NCBI GenBank assembly: GCA_030645675.1
Contig: JAUSLQ010000135.1
Span: 1-38,279, forward strand
Length of the DNA stretch: 38,279 nt
Source of the DNA: Actinomycetota bacterium
Lineage (GTDB): Bacteria; Actinomycetota; Acidimicrobiia; Acidimicrobiales; Ilumatobacteraceae
Direction of reading: 5' to 3'
Made by a program: the position numbers and the translations under genes. Below are positions 1 to 7,726 of this stretch, one piece after another. Every line of letters starts with the position of its first letter. Position 1 is the first letter of the stretch. The notes beneath the pieces are model-generated. The model saw nothing but the letters and a program-made list of their open reading frames with translations. It had not been told where the DNA came from and made no database searches.

Positions 1-153
1 CCGGTACGTCCGGCACTGAGCGGCGAGAACTTAACCCCTGGTCACACCACTTGCTACTTACTGATGCAGCAGACAGTGGTGCTGATGAGTCGGTCAGTCG
101 TACCGACTGTTCACACAGTGGACATGACGGCGCGACACGGCAGACTCGAGCGC
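1..153. other. left edge, no supported gene
   Basis: No gene is supported here. One plus frame ends at a TGA at 17-19 and could be the last five codons of a gene lying off the left edge, but so short a remnant cannot be assigned. A 7-bp inverted repeat, AGTCGGT at 88-94 and ACCGACT at 102-108 with a 7-nt loop, is the only structure I notice. It has no T-run on either side. Confidence 0.4.
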
Positions 154-175
154 TCCGCCCCCGCTGCTGGGCGGG
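154..175 (-). terminator. possible GC-rich hairpin terminator
   Basis: CCGCCC at 155-160 pairs with GGGCGG at 169-174 around an 8-nt loop, directly after the stop codon of the minus-strand secreted protein. There is no U-tract, so it could be a weak terminator, an mRNA 3'-end stabiliser or chance in GC-rich DNA. Confidence 0.25.
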
Positions 176-176
176 T

Positions 177-737
177 TCAGGCGGCGCTGGAGGTGTGCCG
201 GCGGCGGCGGGCCACCAGCACGAACCCGAGGCCGGTGCAGAGCAGTGCGGTACCGGTGACCACCCACGACTGCGAGTCGCTGCCGGCGCGCGGGATGCCG
301 CCGCCCGGGGTTGTCGTCGGGGTTCCCCCCGGGGTTGTCGTCGGGGTTGTCGTCGGGGTCGAGTTGGGCAGGTTCACCGCGAACGACGAGCTGACGACGC
401 CGCAGTTGACGGTGGTGATCGTGACGGTGTACGAGCCTGGCGTCTGCGGGGCGGTGATCGTGGCCACGGCGAGACCTGAGGCATCGGCGAGCGCGCTGAC
501 CACGATGGGCGTGACCTGCCCGGCGCCGGTCAGCGTGATCGTGAAGGTGATCAGGAGCCCCCCGTCGGCCGGGGTGCCCTGGGCGGTGAGGGTGACCACG
601 GCACCGGGTGCGTACGCCGACGCGTCCGTGAAGACGTCGACGCAGCCTGGCGGGTAGATGTTGGCGTGGGCGGTGGCCACGGGCGTGACAGCGACGGCCA
701 GCACAGCACAGATCAGCATCGCGATGCGCTTGAGCAC
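177..737 (-). CDS. secreted protein with LPXTG-like C-terminal sorting signal
   Basis: This 186-residue protein has a classic exported layout. An N-terminal signal peptide (basic MLKR, hydrophobic stretch to about residue 25, AxA-type cleavage near ATAHA) is followed by a beta-rich Ig-like region (about 30-125) and a Thr/Pro/Gly linker of repeated TPTTTP units. The C-terminus reads IPRAGSD, then a hydrophobic helix, then RRRR. That is the arrangement of a sortase substrate (motif, helix, positive tail), but with IPRAG in place of LPxTG. The GTG start is fixed by a strong ribosome binding site, GAGGAGA, 5-6 nt upstream. It follows the pglF-like gene by 12 nt, so the two are probably cotranscribed. 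No sortase is visible in the window. It could be a wall-anchored or simply membrane-anchored surface protein; its function is unknown. Confidence 0.75.
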   Translation of the reverse strand: MLKRIAMLICAVLAVAVTPVATAHANIYPPGCVDVFTDASAYAPGAVVTLTAQGTPADGGLLITFTITLTGAGQVTPIVVSALADASGLAVATITAPQTPGSYTVTITTVNCGVVSSSFAVNLPNSTPTTTPTTTPGGTPTTTPGGGIPRAGSDSQSWVVTGTALLCTGLGFVLVARRRRHTSSAA

Positions 738-749
738 TGCGTCTCCTCG

Positions 750-2540
750 TCACCCGCTCGTGTGCGGAGCAGCATATCCGACGGATTCGGCCGCAGCGAG
801 TGAGTGTAAGACCGACGCTTCGTAGTCGGCGGGCAGGTCGGGCCAGATGGCGGGCACGTGCACATGGTCGATCAACGGGTGATGCGGCCGGGTGGCCTCC
901 TCGCCGTTCGACAGCAGCACCTCGTGCAGCTTCTCGCCCGGGCGCAGGCCGATGAACCGGATCTCGACCCGCTTGCCCGACTGCTCGATCAACTGGCGGG
1001 CGATGTCGGCGATGCGCACGGGCGCGCCCATGTCGAGCACCAGCACCTCTCCGGCGGAACCCATGGTGGCGGCCTGCAGCGTCAGCCGTACGGCTTCGCG
1101 CACCGCCATGAAGAAGCGGGTGACCTCGGGATCGGTGACGGTCACCGGACCTCCGGCCTCGATCTGGGCCTGGAACGTCTCCATCACCGAGCCGCGGCTG
1201 CCGATCACGTTGCCGAACCGCACCGAGACGTAGCGCCGGCCGGTGCGCTGGGCGACCGCCGCTGTCATCTGCTCGGCGATGCGCTTGGTGCGGCCGAGCA
1301 CGCTGAGCGGGTCGGCGGCCTTGTCGGTGCTGATGTTGACGAACTGCTCGACGCCGTTCGCCTCGGCGGCGGCCAGTACGTTGCGCGTGCCGAGCACGTT
1401 GGTCTTCCATCCCTCCGCCGGGGCTGCCTCCAGGGCAGGCACGTGCTTCAACGCGGCAGCGTGGAAGACGACCTCGGGCTGGTAGGTGGCGAACACCTCG
1501 TTGACGCGTGCCTCGTCGCGGATGTCGGCGAGCACCGGGAACACGTCTGGAAAGCCGGCCACCGAGCTGTGCACCGCGTGCAGCAGCGAATCGTCGTGGT
1601 CCAGCAGTGCGAGCGACTGGGGTTCGAACCGGGAGATCTGGGCGCTCAGCTCGGAACCGATGGAGCCGCCGGCGCCGGTGACCAACACCCGCCGGCCGGC
1701 GATCAGCGCGTGCACGGCGGCCATGTCGATGGAGACCATTCTCCGGCGCAGCACGTCTTCGTCGTTGTAGGTACGCAGCTCGGCGGTGCTGCCGCTGCCG
1801 ACCAGTTGCTGCACCGGCGGCAGGACCAGCGTCTGCAGGCCTGCCCGCTGGGCGAGCAGGTGCAGGCGGCTGAGCAGTTCCGCGTCGGCCGACGGGATTG
1901 CCAGCACGGCGGCCTGCGCGTGCATGTGGTGGGCGACCCGGGGCAGCTCGTCGAACCTGCCCAGCACGCGTACGCCCATGATGCGGAGGCTGCGCTTGGC
2001 GGGGTCGTCGTCCAGCAGCGCCACCGGGCGGTAGCCGCTGACCGGCGACGACAGCATCGCCCGTACCGCGCGCATGCCGCCTTCGCCTGCGCCCAGCACC
2101 ACGACGGGCGTGCGCGGCCGTGCCCGCCGGTTGCGCACCACGCGGGCGCGCAGGCGGCGGACATAACGCAGGGTGAGCACCAGCGACCCGGCCGTCGCCG
2201 TCGCCCAGACACACCTGTGCCCGAACGGCTCGCCCGCGGCGAACCGATCGGCGACCAGCGCGATCACGCCGGCGAGACCGACGGTGAGACCGGCGACGCC
2301 GATCTCCTCGAAGCTGAACGGCTGGAAGCGCCGGCGGTAGAGGCCGGTGGCGAAACCGACCAGGACCTGCCCCAGCATGCCGACCACGGCGATCAGCAGC
2401 ACGCGAGAGGACGTCAGTGGCCACTCCTCGACGGCGGCGGTGAACGCAAGCGCCAGCGGCCAGCACAGCCCATCGCTGGCGGCGAGGATGAGCGTACGCG
2501 TCCAGTCGTCGAACGTGGGCAGGTCACTGCTGCGACGCAT
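750..2540 (-). CDS. pglF: PglF/WbpM-like UDP-GlcNAc 4,6-dehydratase, membrane-anchored
   Basis: At 596 residues this matches the long PglF/WbpM/CapD family, inner-membrane enzymes that convert UDP-GlcNAc to the 4-keto-6-deoxy sugar, the first step towards bacillosamine. The N-terminal third (about 15-130) carries four hydrophobic segments. A first Rossmann-like domain follows (VVVLGAGEGG near 147-155). The catalytic SDR domain begins at GAGGSIGSE (289-297) and includes VFHAAALKHV (358-367) and the ISTDKA motif (403-408) with a conserved TKR lysine near 419, as in PglF. The ATG start puts the first membrane segment at a normal distance. It diverges from the pglD-like gene at 2684, so pathway genes lie on both sides of one intergenic region. 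The exact product stereochemistry cannot be read from sequence. QuiNAc- or FucNAc-type pathways use related enzymes, but the PglD and PglE homologues favour bacillosamine. Confidence 0.9.
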   Translation of the reverse strand: MRRSSDLPTFDDWTRTLILAASDGLCWPLALAFTAAVEEWPLTSSRVLLIAVVGMLGQVLVGFATGLYRRRFQPFSFEEIGVAGLTVGLAGVIALVADRFAAGEPFGHRCVWATATAGSLVLTLRYVRRLRARVVRNRRARPRTPVVVLGAGEGGMRAVRAMLSSPVSGYRPVALLDDDPAKRSLRIMGVRVLGRFDELPRVAHHMHAQAAVLAIPSADAELLSRLHLLAQRAGLQTLVLPPVQQLVGSGSTAELRTYNDEDVLRRRMVSIDMAAVHALIAGRRVLVTGAGGSIGSELSAQISRFEPQSLALLDHDDSLLHAVHSSVAGFPDVFPVLADIRDEARVNEVFATYQPEVVFHAAALKHVPALEAAPAEGWKTNVLGTRNVLAAAEANGVEQFVNISTDKAADPLSVLGRTKRIAEQMTAAVAQRTGRRYVSVRFGNVIGSRGSVMETFQAQIEAGGPVTVTDPEVTRFFMAVREAVRLTLQAATMGSAGEVLVLDMGAPVRIADIARQLIEQSGKRVEIRFIGLRPGEKLHEVLLSNGEEATRPHHPLIDHVHVPAIWPDLPADYEASVLHSLAAAESVGYAAPHTSG

Positions 2541-2670
2541 CGGTGTGGGAGGTGACGTGGTCGAAGGACGAATGCCCCGAGAGTACCTGGTTCAGTTCTG
2601 TGGCCGACGGCCAAAGCGTTTCCGCGACGTGTGATGGGGTGCAGTCACCCCCCGGCGCGACCTCCACCGC

Positions 2671-2676
2671 TAGCTT
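2671..2676 (+). promoter_or_regulatory. -10 box TAGCTT, leaderless start candidate
   Basis: TAGCTT fits TANNNT and ends 7 nt before the ATG at 2684. That spacing would put the transcription start on or next to the start codon, and no Shine-Dalgarno is apparent. The same layout recurs before 15984 (minus), 16167 and 19493. Confidence 0.4.
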
Positions 2677-2683
2677 GACTCCG

Positions 2684-3334
2684 ATGGGAGCGGAGTTGGA
2701 TCGCCGGGTGCTGGTGGTGGGCGCAGGCGGCCACGCGCGGGTGTGCATCGAGGCCCTGCTCGACTCCGGTTACGAGGTCGTCGGTTGCGTCAGCAGCGAC
2801 GGTACGGGCGCACCGGGCCTGCCCTGCCCCGTGTTGGGCACCGACCACGACCTCGGCGAGGTCGCTGCCTCGGCCGGCGCCACCCACGCGTTCGTGGCGA
2901 TCGGCGACAATGCTGTCCGGGAGGCGTTGTCGGCGCGTTGTGCAGCCGCGGGCTTGCCGTTGGCGACGGCCGTCAGCCGGTTCGCGATGATGTCGCCGTC
3001 AGTGCTGCTGGGCGCGGGGGTGGCCGTGCTGGCGGGTGCGGTGGTGAACGCTGCTTCCGCCGTTGGGGTCGGCGCCATCCACAACACGCGCTGCTCGGTG
3101 GACCACGACTGCACCATCGGCCAGTTCGCACACGTCGCCGTCGGGGCTTCGCTGGGGGGCGGCGTCGCCGTCGGCGATCGGGCGCTGGTCGGCATCGGGG
3201 CGTGCGTGTTGCCGTCGAAGGCCGTCGGCGGCGGTGCCGTGGTCGGCGGTGGCGCGGTGGTGGTTGACGACGTGGTGGCGGGTTCCACGGTGGTTGGTGT
3301 GCCGGCGCGGGCCATGGCGCGGGGTCCGCGTTGA
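2684..3334 (+). CDS. pglD: PglD/NeuD-like sugar N- or O-acetyltransferase
   Basis: A 216-residue acetyltransferase of the PglD/NeuD family. The N-terminus forms a small Rossmann-like nucleotide-sugar binding domain (VLVVGAGGHARVCIEALL near 8-25). The C-terminal half is a left-handed beta-helix of hexapeptide repeats. The segment CSVDHDCTIGQFAHVAVG keeps the His pair expected for the catalytic base and acetyl-CoA site in PglD, and the end reads VVGVPARAM, as is normal. In the bacillosamine route PglD acetylates the C4 amine of UDP-4-amino-4,6-dideoxy-GlcNAc. An open frame extends upstream to 2543, but ATG 2684 is the natural start because the Rossmann fold begins there and a -10 box sits 7 nt before it. 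The stop overlaps the TTG start of the next gene. NeuD-type sialic-acid O-acetylation is the alternative, but no sialic acid genes are seen. Confidence 0.88.
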   Translation: MGAELDRRVLVVGAGGHARVCIEALLDSGYEVVGCVSSDGTGAPGLPCPVLGTDHDLGEVAASAGATHAFVAIGDNAVREALSARCAAAGLPLATAVSRFAMMSPSVLLGAGVAVLAGAVVNAASAVGVGAIHNTRCSVDHDCTIGQFAHVAVGASLGGGVAVGDRALVGIGACVLPSKAVGGGAVVGGGAVVVDDVVAGSTVVGVPARAMARGPR

Positions 3335-3948
3335 GCGCTTCAGCTCGCGGTGCCGACGCCGTCCGGAGGGTGATCGACGTGGTGGTCGCAACCTTCGGAC
3401 TGATGGTGCTGTCGCCGCTGATCGCCGCCGCCGCCGTTGCGGTGAGGGTGCGCATGGGCGCCCCGGTGATCTTCCGCCAGCAACGGCTGGGCCGCGGCGA
3501 ACGCCCGTTCATGTTGTGGAAGCTGCGCTCCATGCACGCCCCCGCTGCGGGCAGGGAAGGGCCGGAGTTCGACCACGAGCGGCTCGGCCGGCTGGGCGGT
3601 CTGCTGCGATCCACCAGCGTCGACGAGCTGCCCTCACTGGTGAACCTGCTGCGGGGTGAGATCACGCTGGTGGGCCCACGCCCTCTGCCGGTGCACTACC
3701 TGCCTCGTTTCACCGCCGCGCAGCGGCGCCGGATGGAGGTGAAGCCCGGGCTCACCGGCCTCGCCCAAGTGGCGGGCAGGAACACGGTGGACTGGCCGCG
3801 CCGCCTGGCGCTGGATGTGGAGTACGTCGATCGCCGCAGCCTGTGGCTGGATCTCACGCTGCTGGCGCGCACCGTGCCCTTGGTACTGCGTCGCACCGGG
3901 GTGGACCACGCCGACGGGCTCACGATGAAAGAGCTGGATCACCAATGA
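3331..3948 (+). CDS. pglC: PglC-like polyprenyl-phosphate phosphoglycosyltransferase
   Basis: A 205-residue small monotopic phosphoglycosyltransferase, the size of PglC, lacking the large N-terminal membrane region of WbaP or WcaJ. It has one hydrophobic re-entrant segment (about 14-38), then FRQQRLGRGERPF, WKLRSM, the catalytic Asp-Glu dyad in STSVDELPSL, VGPRPLP and KPGLTGLAQV, all family hallmarks. The reaction moves phospho-sugar from a UDP-sugar to undecaprenyl phosphate, starting repeat-unit assembly at the cytoplasmic face. The TTG start overlaps the preceding stop (TTGA); a GTG 13 codons in is the alternative, but the RRVIDVVV entry to the membrane segment favours the longer form. Position right after the pglD-like gene suggests it uses the diacetylated sugar. 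Substrate choice among PglC-like enzymes is an inference from context. Confidence 0.85.
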   Translation: MSASARGADAVRRVIDVVVATFGLMVLSPLIAAAAVAVRVRMGAPVIFRQQRLGRGERPFMLWKLRSMHAPAAGREGPEFDHERLGRLGGLLRSTSVDELPSLVNLLRGEITLVGPRPLPVHYLPRFTAAQRRRMEVKPGLTGLAQVAGRNTVDWPRRLALDVEYVDRRSLWLDLTLLARTVPLVLRRTGVDHADGLTMKELDHQ

Positions 3949-5231
3949 GCACCGACGCCACCGGGGCGCCGGCATCCCTCGTCGTCATCGGCCAGGGGTA
4001 CGTGGGGCTGCCGCTCGCGTTGCGGGCGGTGCAGCAGGGCTTCCGCGTGGTCGGGTTCGACGTCGCCGCCGATCGCATCGCCGAGCTGCGTGCTGGGCGC
4101 AGCTACGTGGGCGACGTCAGTGACGCCGAGCTCTCGGCAGCGCTCGCTGCCGGCTACGTGCCCACCGACGACGCGGCGACGCTGGCCGGGTTCGACGTCG
4201 CGGTCATCAGCGTGCCGACCCCGCTGCGCGACCGACAGCCCGACCTGTCGGCGGTGCAGCAGGCGGCGCGCACACTGGGACCGCACCTGCGCGCCGGTGC
4301 GGTGGTGGTGCTGGAGAGCACCACGTACCCGGGCACCACCGAGGAGCTGGTCGGCCCGATCCTCGACGAGGCCAGCGGGCTACGGGCAGGCACCGACTAC
4401 CACCTCGGCTACTCGCCCGAGCGCATCGACCCGGGCAACAGCAGCTTCACGTTGGTGAACACGCCGAAGGTGGTGTCGGGTGTCAACGAGTCGTCGCTTG
4501 CGGCGGTGAAGGCGTTCTACGATCGCATCGTCGAGCGCACCGTACCCGTCGGCTCGCCCGCTGAGGCCGAGATGACGAAGCTGCTGGAGAACACGTTCCG
4601 GCACATCAACATCGCGCTGGTCAACGAGATGGCGATGTTCGCCCGCCAGTTGGGCGTCGACATCTGGCGGGTGATCGATGCCGCGTCCACAAAGCCGTTC
4701 GGCTTCATGCGCTTCACGCCCGGGCCGGGCGTCGGCGGGCACTGCCTGCCGGTCGACCCGTCGTACCTGTCGTGGCGGGTCGAGCAGCACCTCGGGCGCA
4801 AGTTCGAGTTCGTCGAGCTGGCCAACGACATCAACGAGGGCATGCCCCAGTTCGTGTTCGAGCGGGTGGCATCGCTGCTGAACGACCACGGCAAACCGTT
4901 GAACGGCAGTCGCGTGCTGCTGCTCGGCCTGGCCTACAAGGCCTCAACGTCGGACTGGCGGGAGAGCCCCACCGTGCCGCTCGCCGCGCAGCTCGCCGCG
5001 TCGCACGCTGAGGTGGTGGTGTGCGACCCGCACGTCGCCGAGGTCACGCTCGGCCAGCTGCCCTATGCGATGGTGCCGTTCGATCGTCTGCAGCTGGCCG
5101 CCGCCGACATCGTCGTGGTGATGGTCGACCACCCGTCGTTCGACCCGCAGCTGGTCGCCGAGGTCGCACCGTTGGTGTTCGATGCGAAGGGACTGCTGCG
5201 CGGGCGGTCGTTCAACGGCGAGGTGCTCTGA
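3945..5231 (+). CDS. UDP-N-acetylhexosamine 6-dehydrogenase (WbpA/TviB/WecC family)
   Basis: This 428-residue enzyme belongs to the UDP-glucose/GDP-mannose dehydrogenase family. It oxidises a UDP-sugar C6 alcohol to a uronic acid with two NAD+. Motifs in order are VVIGQGYVGLPLAL (13-26, NAD site), SVPTPL (89-94), ESTTYPGTT (124-132), YSPERIDPGN (156-165), KLLENTFRHINIALVNEM (212-229), GVGGHCLPVDPSYL (262-275) with the catalytic Cys near 267, and GLAYKAST followed by DWRESP in the C-terminal domain. The YSPERIDPGN segment and overall pattern point to HexNAc enzymes rather than UDP-glucose. The ATG overlaps the previous stop (ATGA); a longer open frame back to 3843 lies inside pglC and is not used. 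The final 20 nt overlap the convergent GT4 gene. UDP-GlcNAc or UDP-ManNAc are both possible substrates. Confidence 0.92.
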   Translation: MSTDATGAPASLVVIGQGYVGLPLALRAVQQGFRVVGFDVAADRIAELRAGRSYVGDVSDAELSAALAAGYVPTDDAATLAGFDVAVISVPTPLRDRQPDLSAVQQAARTLGPHLRAGAVVVLESTTYPGTTEELVGPILDEASGLRAGTDYHLGYSPERIDPGNSSFTLVNTPKVVSGVNESSLAAVKAFYDRIVERTVPVGSPAEAEMTKLLENTFRHINIALVNEMAMFARQLGVDIWRVIDAASTKPFGFMRFTPGPGVGGHCLPVDPSYLSWRVEQHLGRKFEFVELANDINEGMPQFVFERVASLLNDHGKPLNGSRVLLLGLAYKASTSDWRESPTVPLAAQLAASHAEVVVCDPHVAEVTLGQLPYAMVPFDRLQLAAADIVVVMVDHPSFDPQLVAEVAPLVFDAKGLLRGRSFNGEVL

Positions 5232-6396
5232 CCCGCCGGTTGCGGGCCAGCAATCGCGAGTACGTGGCCAGCGTGATGTCGATCACCCGTTGCTGGTCGA
5301 ACTCCGCCGCCGCCTTCTGCACCCCGGCGGCGCCCAGCCGGTTGCGCTCGTCGGCATCGCTGACCAACCGCTGCGCCGCGGCTGCCAGCGCCGCTGAGTC
5401 GTGCACCGGCACCAGCAGGCCGTTGTGCTCGTGCTGCACCACCTGGCGGCAACCGCGGATGTCGGTGGCGATGATCGGCAGCCCGCTGGCCGCGGCCTCC
5501 ATCGCTGCCCGCGGGAAGCCCTCGCGGTGGGTGGCCGTGAGGAACACGTCCATCGCCGCGTAGCAACGGGGCATGTCGTCGCGGCGGCCGGCGAAGCGCA
5601 ACCCGGCCGCCTCGGCGCGCTGCAGGGCGGCGGCATCGAGCCCGTCGCGCTTGTCGGGGTCGGCCGGGCCGATCACCACGATGTCCATTTGCAGTGCGGT
5701 TCGCTGGAGCAGCTCGGCGGCCTCGACGATCTCGGCGAAGCCCTTCTCGCTCACCAGCCGGCCCACCACGCCCACCACCACCGTGCCGGGAGCGATGCCC
5801 CACTCGGCGCGCACGGCGTCGCGGCCCGAGGGGTCGGCGGTGAAGCGGGTGAGGTCGATGCCGTTGCCCAGCACGGTGACCTTCCGCCGCGGCACCCGCA
5901 GGGTGCGCACCAGGGTGTCGGCGTCTTCGCTGTTCTGCACCAGCTCGTGGTGCGAGAACGCGGCGGCCAGCCGCTCGAGCGCATACACGGGCAGGCGGCG
6001 CCGCCAGCGATCAGTGGGCTGCGCAAACAGCCCGTGCTGCGTGTTCACCACCACCGGCACACGCGCCAGCCTGCCGGCGATGCGGCCGAGCACCCCCGGC
6101 TTGGGGTTGTGGGTGTGCAGCACGTCGGGGCGCTCGCGGCGCAGCAGCCGGTACAGCTCGATCATCGCCCGCAGGTCGCCCAGCGCGCTGGGAGCACGGG
6201 TCAGGGAGGGTACAGCGACGTGGCGGATGCCCAGCTCGCGCAGGTGCGCGACATGTACCCCGGCGGCCGACATTCCCACCACCTCGCAGCCGGCCGAGCC
6301 GAAGGCCACCAGCTGCGGGGCCAGCAGCCAGTCGAGGCTCATGTCGGTGGTGGTCAGGTGCACCACGCGTGTGCGCGTGCGTTCCGCCGGGGTCAT
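5212..6396 (-). CDS. GT4 family glycosyltransferase
   Basis: A 394-residue retaining GT-B glycosyltransferase. The acceptor-side half contains a long DVLHTHNPKPG motif and VVNTQHGLF. The donor-side half carries VVGVVGRLVSEKGF (the usual G-R-K donor region) and the E-x7-E signature in THREGFPRAAMEAAASG, followed by GLPIIATDIRGCRQVV. It is soluble and probably membrane-associated, adding one sugar to the lipid-linked intermediate. The ATG overlaps the upstream deacetylase stop (ATGA), and it is the last gene of the minus operon that begins with the BY-kinase. Its 3' end overlaps the end of the convergent dehydrogenase gene by 20 bp. Donor and acceptor sugars cannot be told from sequence. Confidence 0.88.
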   Translation of the reverse strand: MTPAERTRTRVVHLTTTDMSLDWLLAPQLVAFGSAGCEVVGMSAAGVHVAHLRELGIRHVAVPSLTRAPSALGDLRAMIELYRLLRRERPDVLHTHNPKPGVLGRIAGRLARVPVVVNTQHGLFAQPTDRWRRRLPVYALERLAAAFSHHELVQNSEDADTLVRTLRVPRRKVTVLGNGIDLTRFTADPSGRDAVRAEWGIAPGTVVVGVVGRLVSEKGFAEIVEAAELLQRTALQMDIVVIGPADPDKRDGLDAAALQRAEAAGLRFAGRRDDMPRCYAAMDVFLTATHREGFPRAAMEAAASGLPIIATDIRGCRQVVQHEHNGLLVPVHDSAALAAAAQRLVSDADERNRLGAAGVQKAAAEFDQQRVIDITLATYSRLLARNRRVRAPRR

Positions 6397-7187
6397 GTGC
6401 GCACCTTGCGGTAGCGCACGTGGCCGTAGAGGTCGCGCGCAAGGCCTTCCAGCCGCAGGCCCCCGTCGGCCTTGGCGCGGAACAGCTCCAGGTCGTCGGC
6501 GCGGGTGATGGGCACCCGGCCCAGGCGCAGCAGGTCGGCGGCCGACCGGTTCACGCGGTGGCCGGCGAGAGCCGCCGTACGGAACCGTGCCGCAACCTCC
6601 GCACGAGCTGCGGCGTTGCCGGCGACGGCCTTCGGGTATGCGAAGTGCTGAGGGACGTGGCCCAACTGATCGGTGATGGCTGCCACCGACATGGTCAGCT
6701 GGCGGGCGGCTTCGGCGCTGCCGGTGCGGTGCAGCAGAGTGTGGTCGTGGGTGTGCGACTGCACGCTGACCAGCCCGGTGCTCTGCGCGTCGCGCAGCGC
6801 CTTCCACGAGACTGCGGGCACTCCCCACGGCAGCCGCCCGGCATCCGGCGCCGAGGTCACCAGGTACAGGGTGGCCGGCAGCCCCAGCTCGGCCAGGATG
6901 GGCACGGCGACATCGCAGAAGTCGGCGGCGCCATCGTCGAACGTCAGCACGACCCCGGCAGCGTGCTCGCCGCGCTGCAATGAATCGGCGGCAGCGTCGA
7001 GCGACAGCACCTCGTTCGTGCCGGCCAGAATGCGCATCTGTTCGCGGAACACGTCGGTGGGCAGGTCGACCGAGGAGTCGGAGCCGCCGCCCACGCGGTG
7101 GTAGATCAGCACGGTCACCCCCGGCCCCGCGGGGTGGCGGTGATGGAGGTGCAGGGCGGTGCGCCGCAACAGTTGGCGGGCGTTCAC
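6393..7187 (-). CDS. polysaccharide deacetylase family protein
   Basis: A 264-residue NodB-type deacetylase. The fold markers are VLIYHRVGG near residue 30, the metal-binding VVLTFDDGAADF, the H-x3-H metal motif in SHTHDHTLL, and a C-terminal HFAYPKAV motif. The family removes N- or O-acetyl groups from chitin-like oligosaccharides or surface polysaccharides using a divalent metal. All three metal ligands (second Asp of TFDD, two His) are present, so it should be active. No convincing signal peptide is seen, so it may act on the lipid-linked intermediate in the cytoplasm or be exported in an unusual way. The GTG start overlaps the phosphatase stop (GTGA) and its own stop overlaps the GT4 start. 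A second deacetylase lies at 21600. Confidence 0.88.
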   Translation of the reverse strand: MNARQLLRRTALHLHHRHPAGPGVTVLIYHRVGGGSDSSVDLPTDVFREQMRILAGTNEVLSLDAAADSLQRGEHAAGVVLTFDDGAADFCDVAVPILAELGLPATLYLVTSAPDAGRLPWGVPAVSWKALRDAQSTGLVSVQSHTHDHTLLHRTGSAEAARQLTMSVAAITDQLGHVPQHFAYPKAVAGNAAARAEVAARFRTAALAGHRVNRSAADLLRLGRVPITRADDLELFRAKADGGLRLEGLARDLYGHVRYRKVRT

Positions 7188-7726
7188 AGCAACCTCGCGA
7201 TGGCGCGGCACCAACCGTCGATGTCGATGGCCGTCGCGCCGAACGCATCGGTGGACAGACCTGCCGGATCGGCGATCTCCGGCGTGGCCGGCGAGAGGAA
7301 ACCGGCATGCGTGCGCCCTTGGCCCACCGCCGCCAGCCACTCGTGCATCGTGCGCCGGCCGCGCTGCCCGGCCGCCTCGGCACGGGCCGCGAACTCGGGC
7401 AGCGTGTAGGCCTTGGCGAACACGTCGTGACGGTCCTCGGCCAGCCGCACCACGTGCAGCCGTTCGGCGGTGAGCACGAGATCGGCCCCGGCCACCATCG
7501 CGTCGTCGACGCGCGTGGTGAGCACGGCAGCAGCGTCGAGGCCCAACTGGCGCAGCACCCGGACGGTGTCGGGCAGGGGTGGCTTGCCGGGTTCGGCGAA
7601 GCCGGCGCCCTGCACCGTGGCCCGCACGCCGGCGGCGTCGAGCGCGCGTTGCAGCAGCAGCTGCGCCATCACCGAGCGCACGCGGTTGTACGAGCACACC
7701 GTGAGGATGGAGAGTGGCCGGCTCAC
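7184..7726 (-). CDS. low-molecular-weight protein-tyrosine phosphatase-like protein
   Basis: A 180-residue protein starting SRPLSILTVCSYNRVRS. The CSYNRVRS stretch is the C-x5-R-S active-site loop of low-molecular-weight tyrosine phosphatases, placed close to the N-terminus as the family requires. A candidate catalytic Asp lies in EIADPAG further on, although the classical DPYY ending is not obvious and the C-terminal part (FGATAIDIDGWCRAI) is family-like but divergent. The protein is a little longer than the usual 150 residues. The GTG start overlaps the upstream membrane-protein stop (GTGA), which fixes it; a longer open frame to 7840 lies in that gene. Two genes upstream is a BY-kinase, so this is probably its partner phosphatase (a Wzb/Wzc-like pair) controlling chain length or export by tyrosine dephosphorylation. 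Confidence 0.82.
   Translation of the reverse strand: MSRPLSILTVCSYNRVRSVMAQLLLQRALDAAGVRATVQGAGFAEPGKPPLPDTVRVLRQLGLDAAAVLTTRVDDAMVAGADLVLTAERLHVVRLAEDRHDVFAKAYTLPEFAARAEAAGQRGRRTMHEWLAAVGQGRTHAGFLSPATPEIADPAGLSTDAFGATAIDIDGWCRAIARLL

Noticed and set aside
88-108. 7-bp inverted repeat as a rho-independent terminator
   Set aside because: Short stem, no T-run and about 70 nt beyond the nearest gene end; could be chance.
94-2466. 790-codon minus-strand open frame over pglF and the secreted protein
   Set aside because: It is Arg/Ala/Gly-rich, has no motifs and lies in another frame of two well-supported genes; it is a GC-rich shadow.
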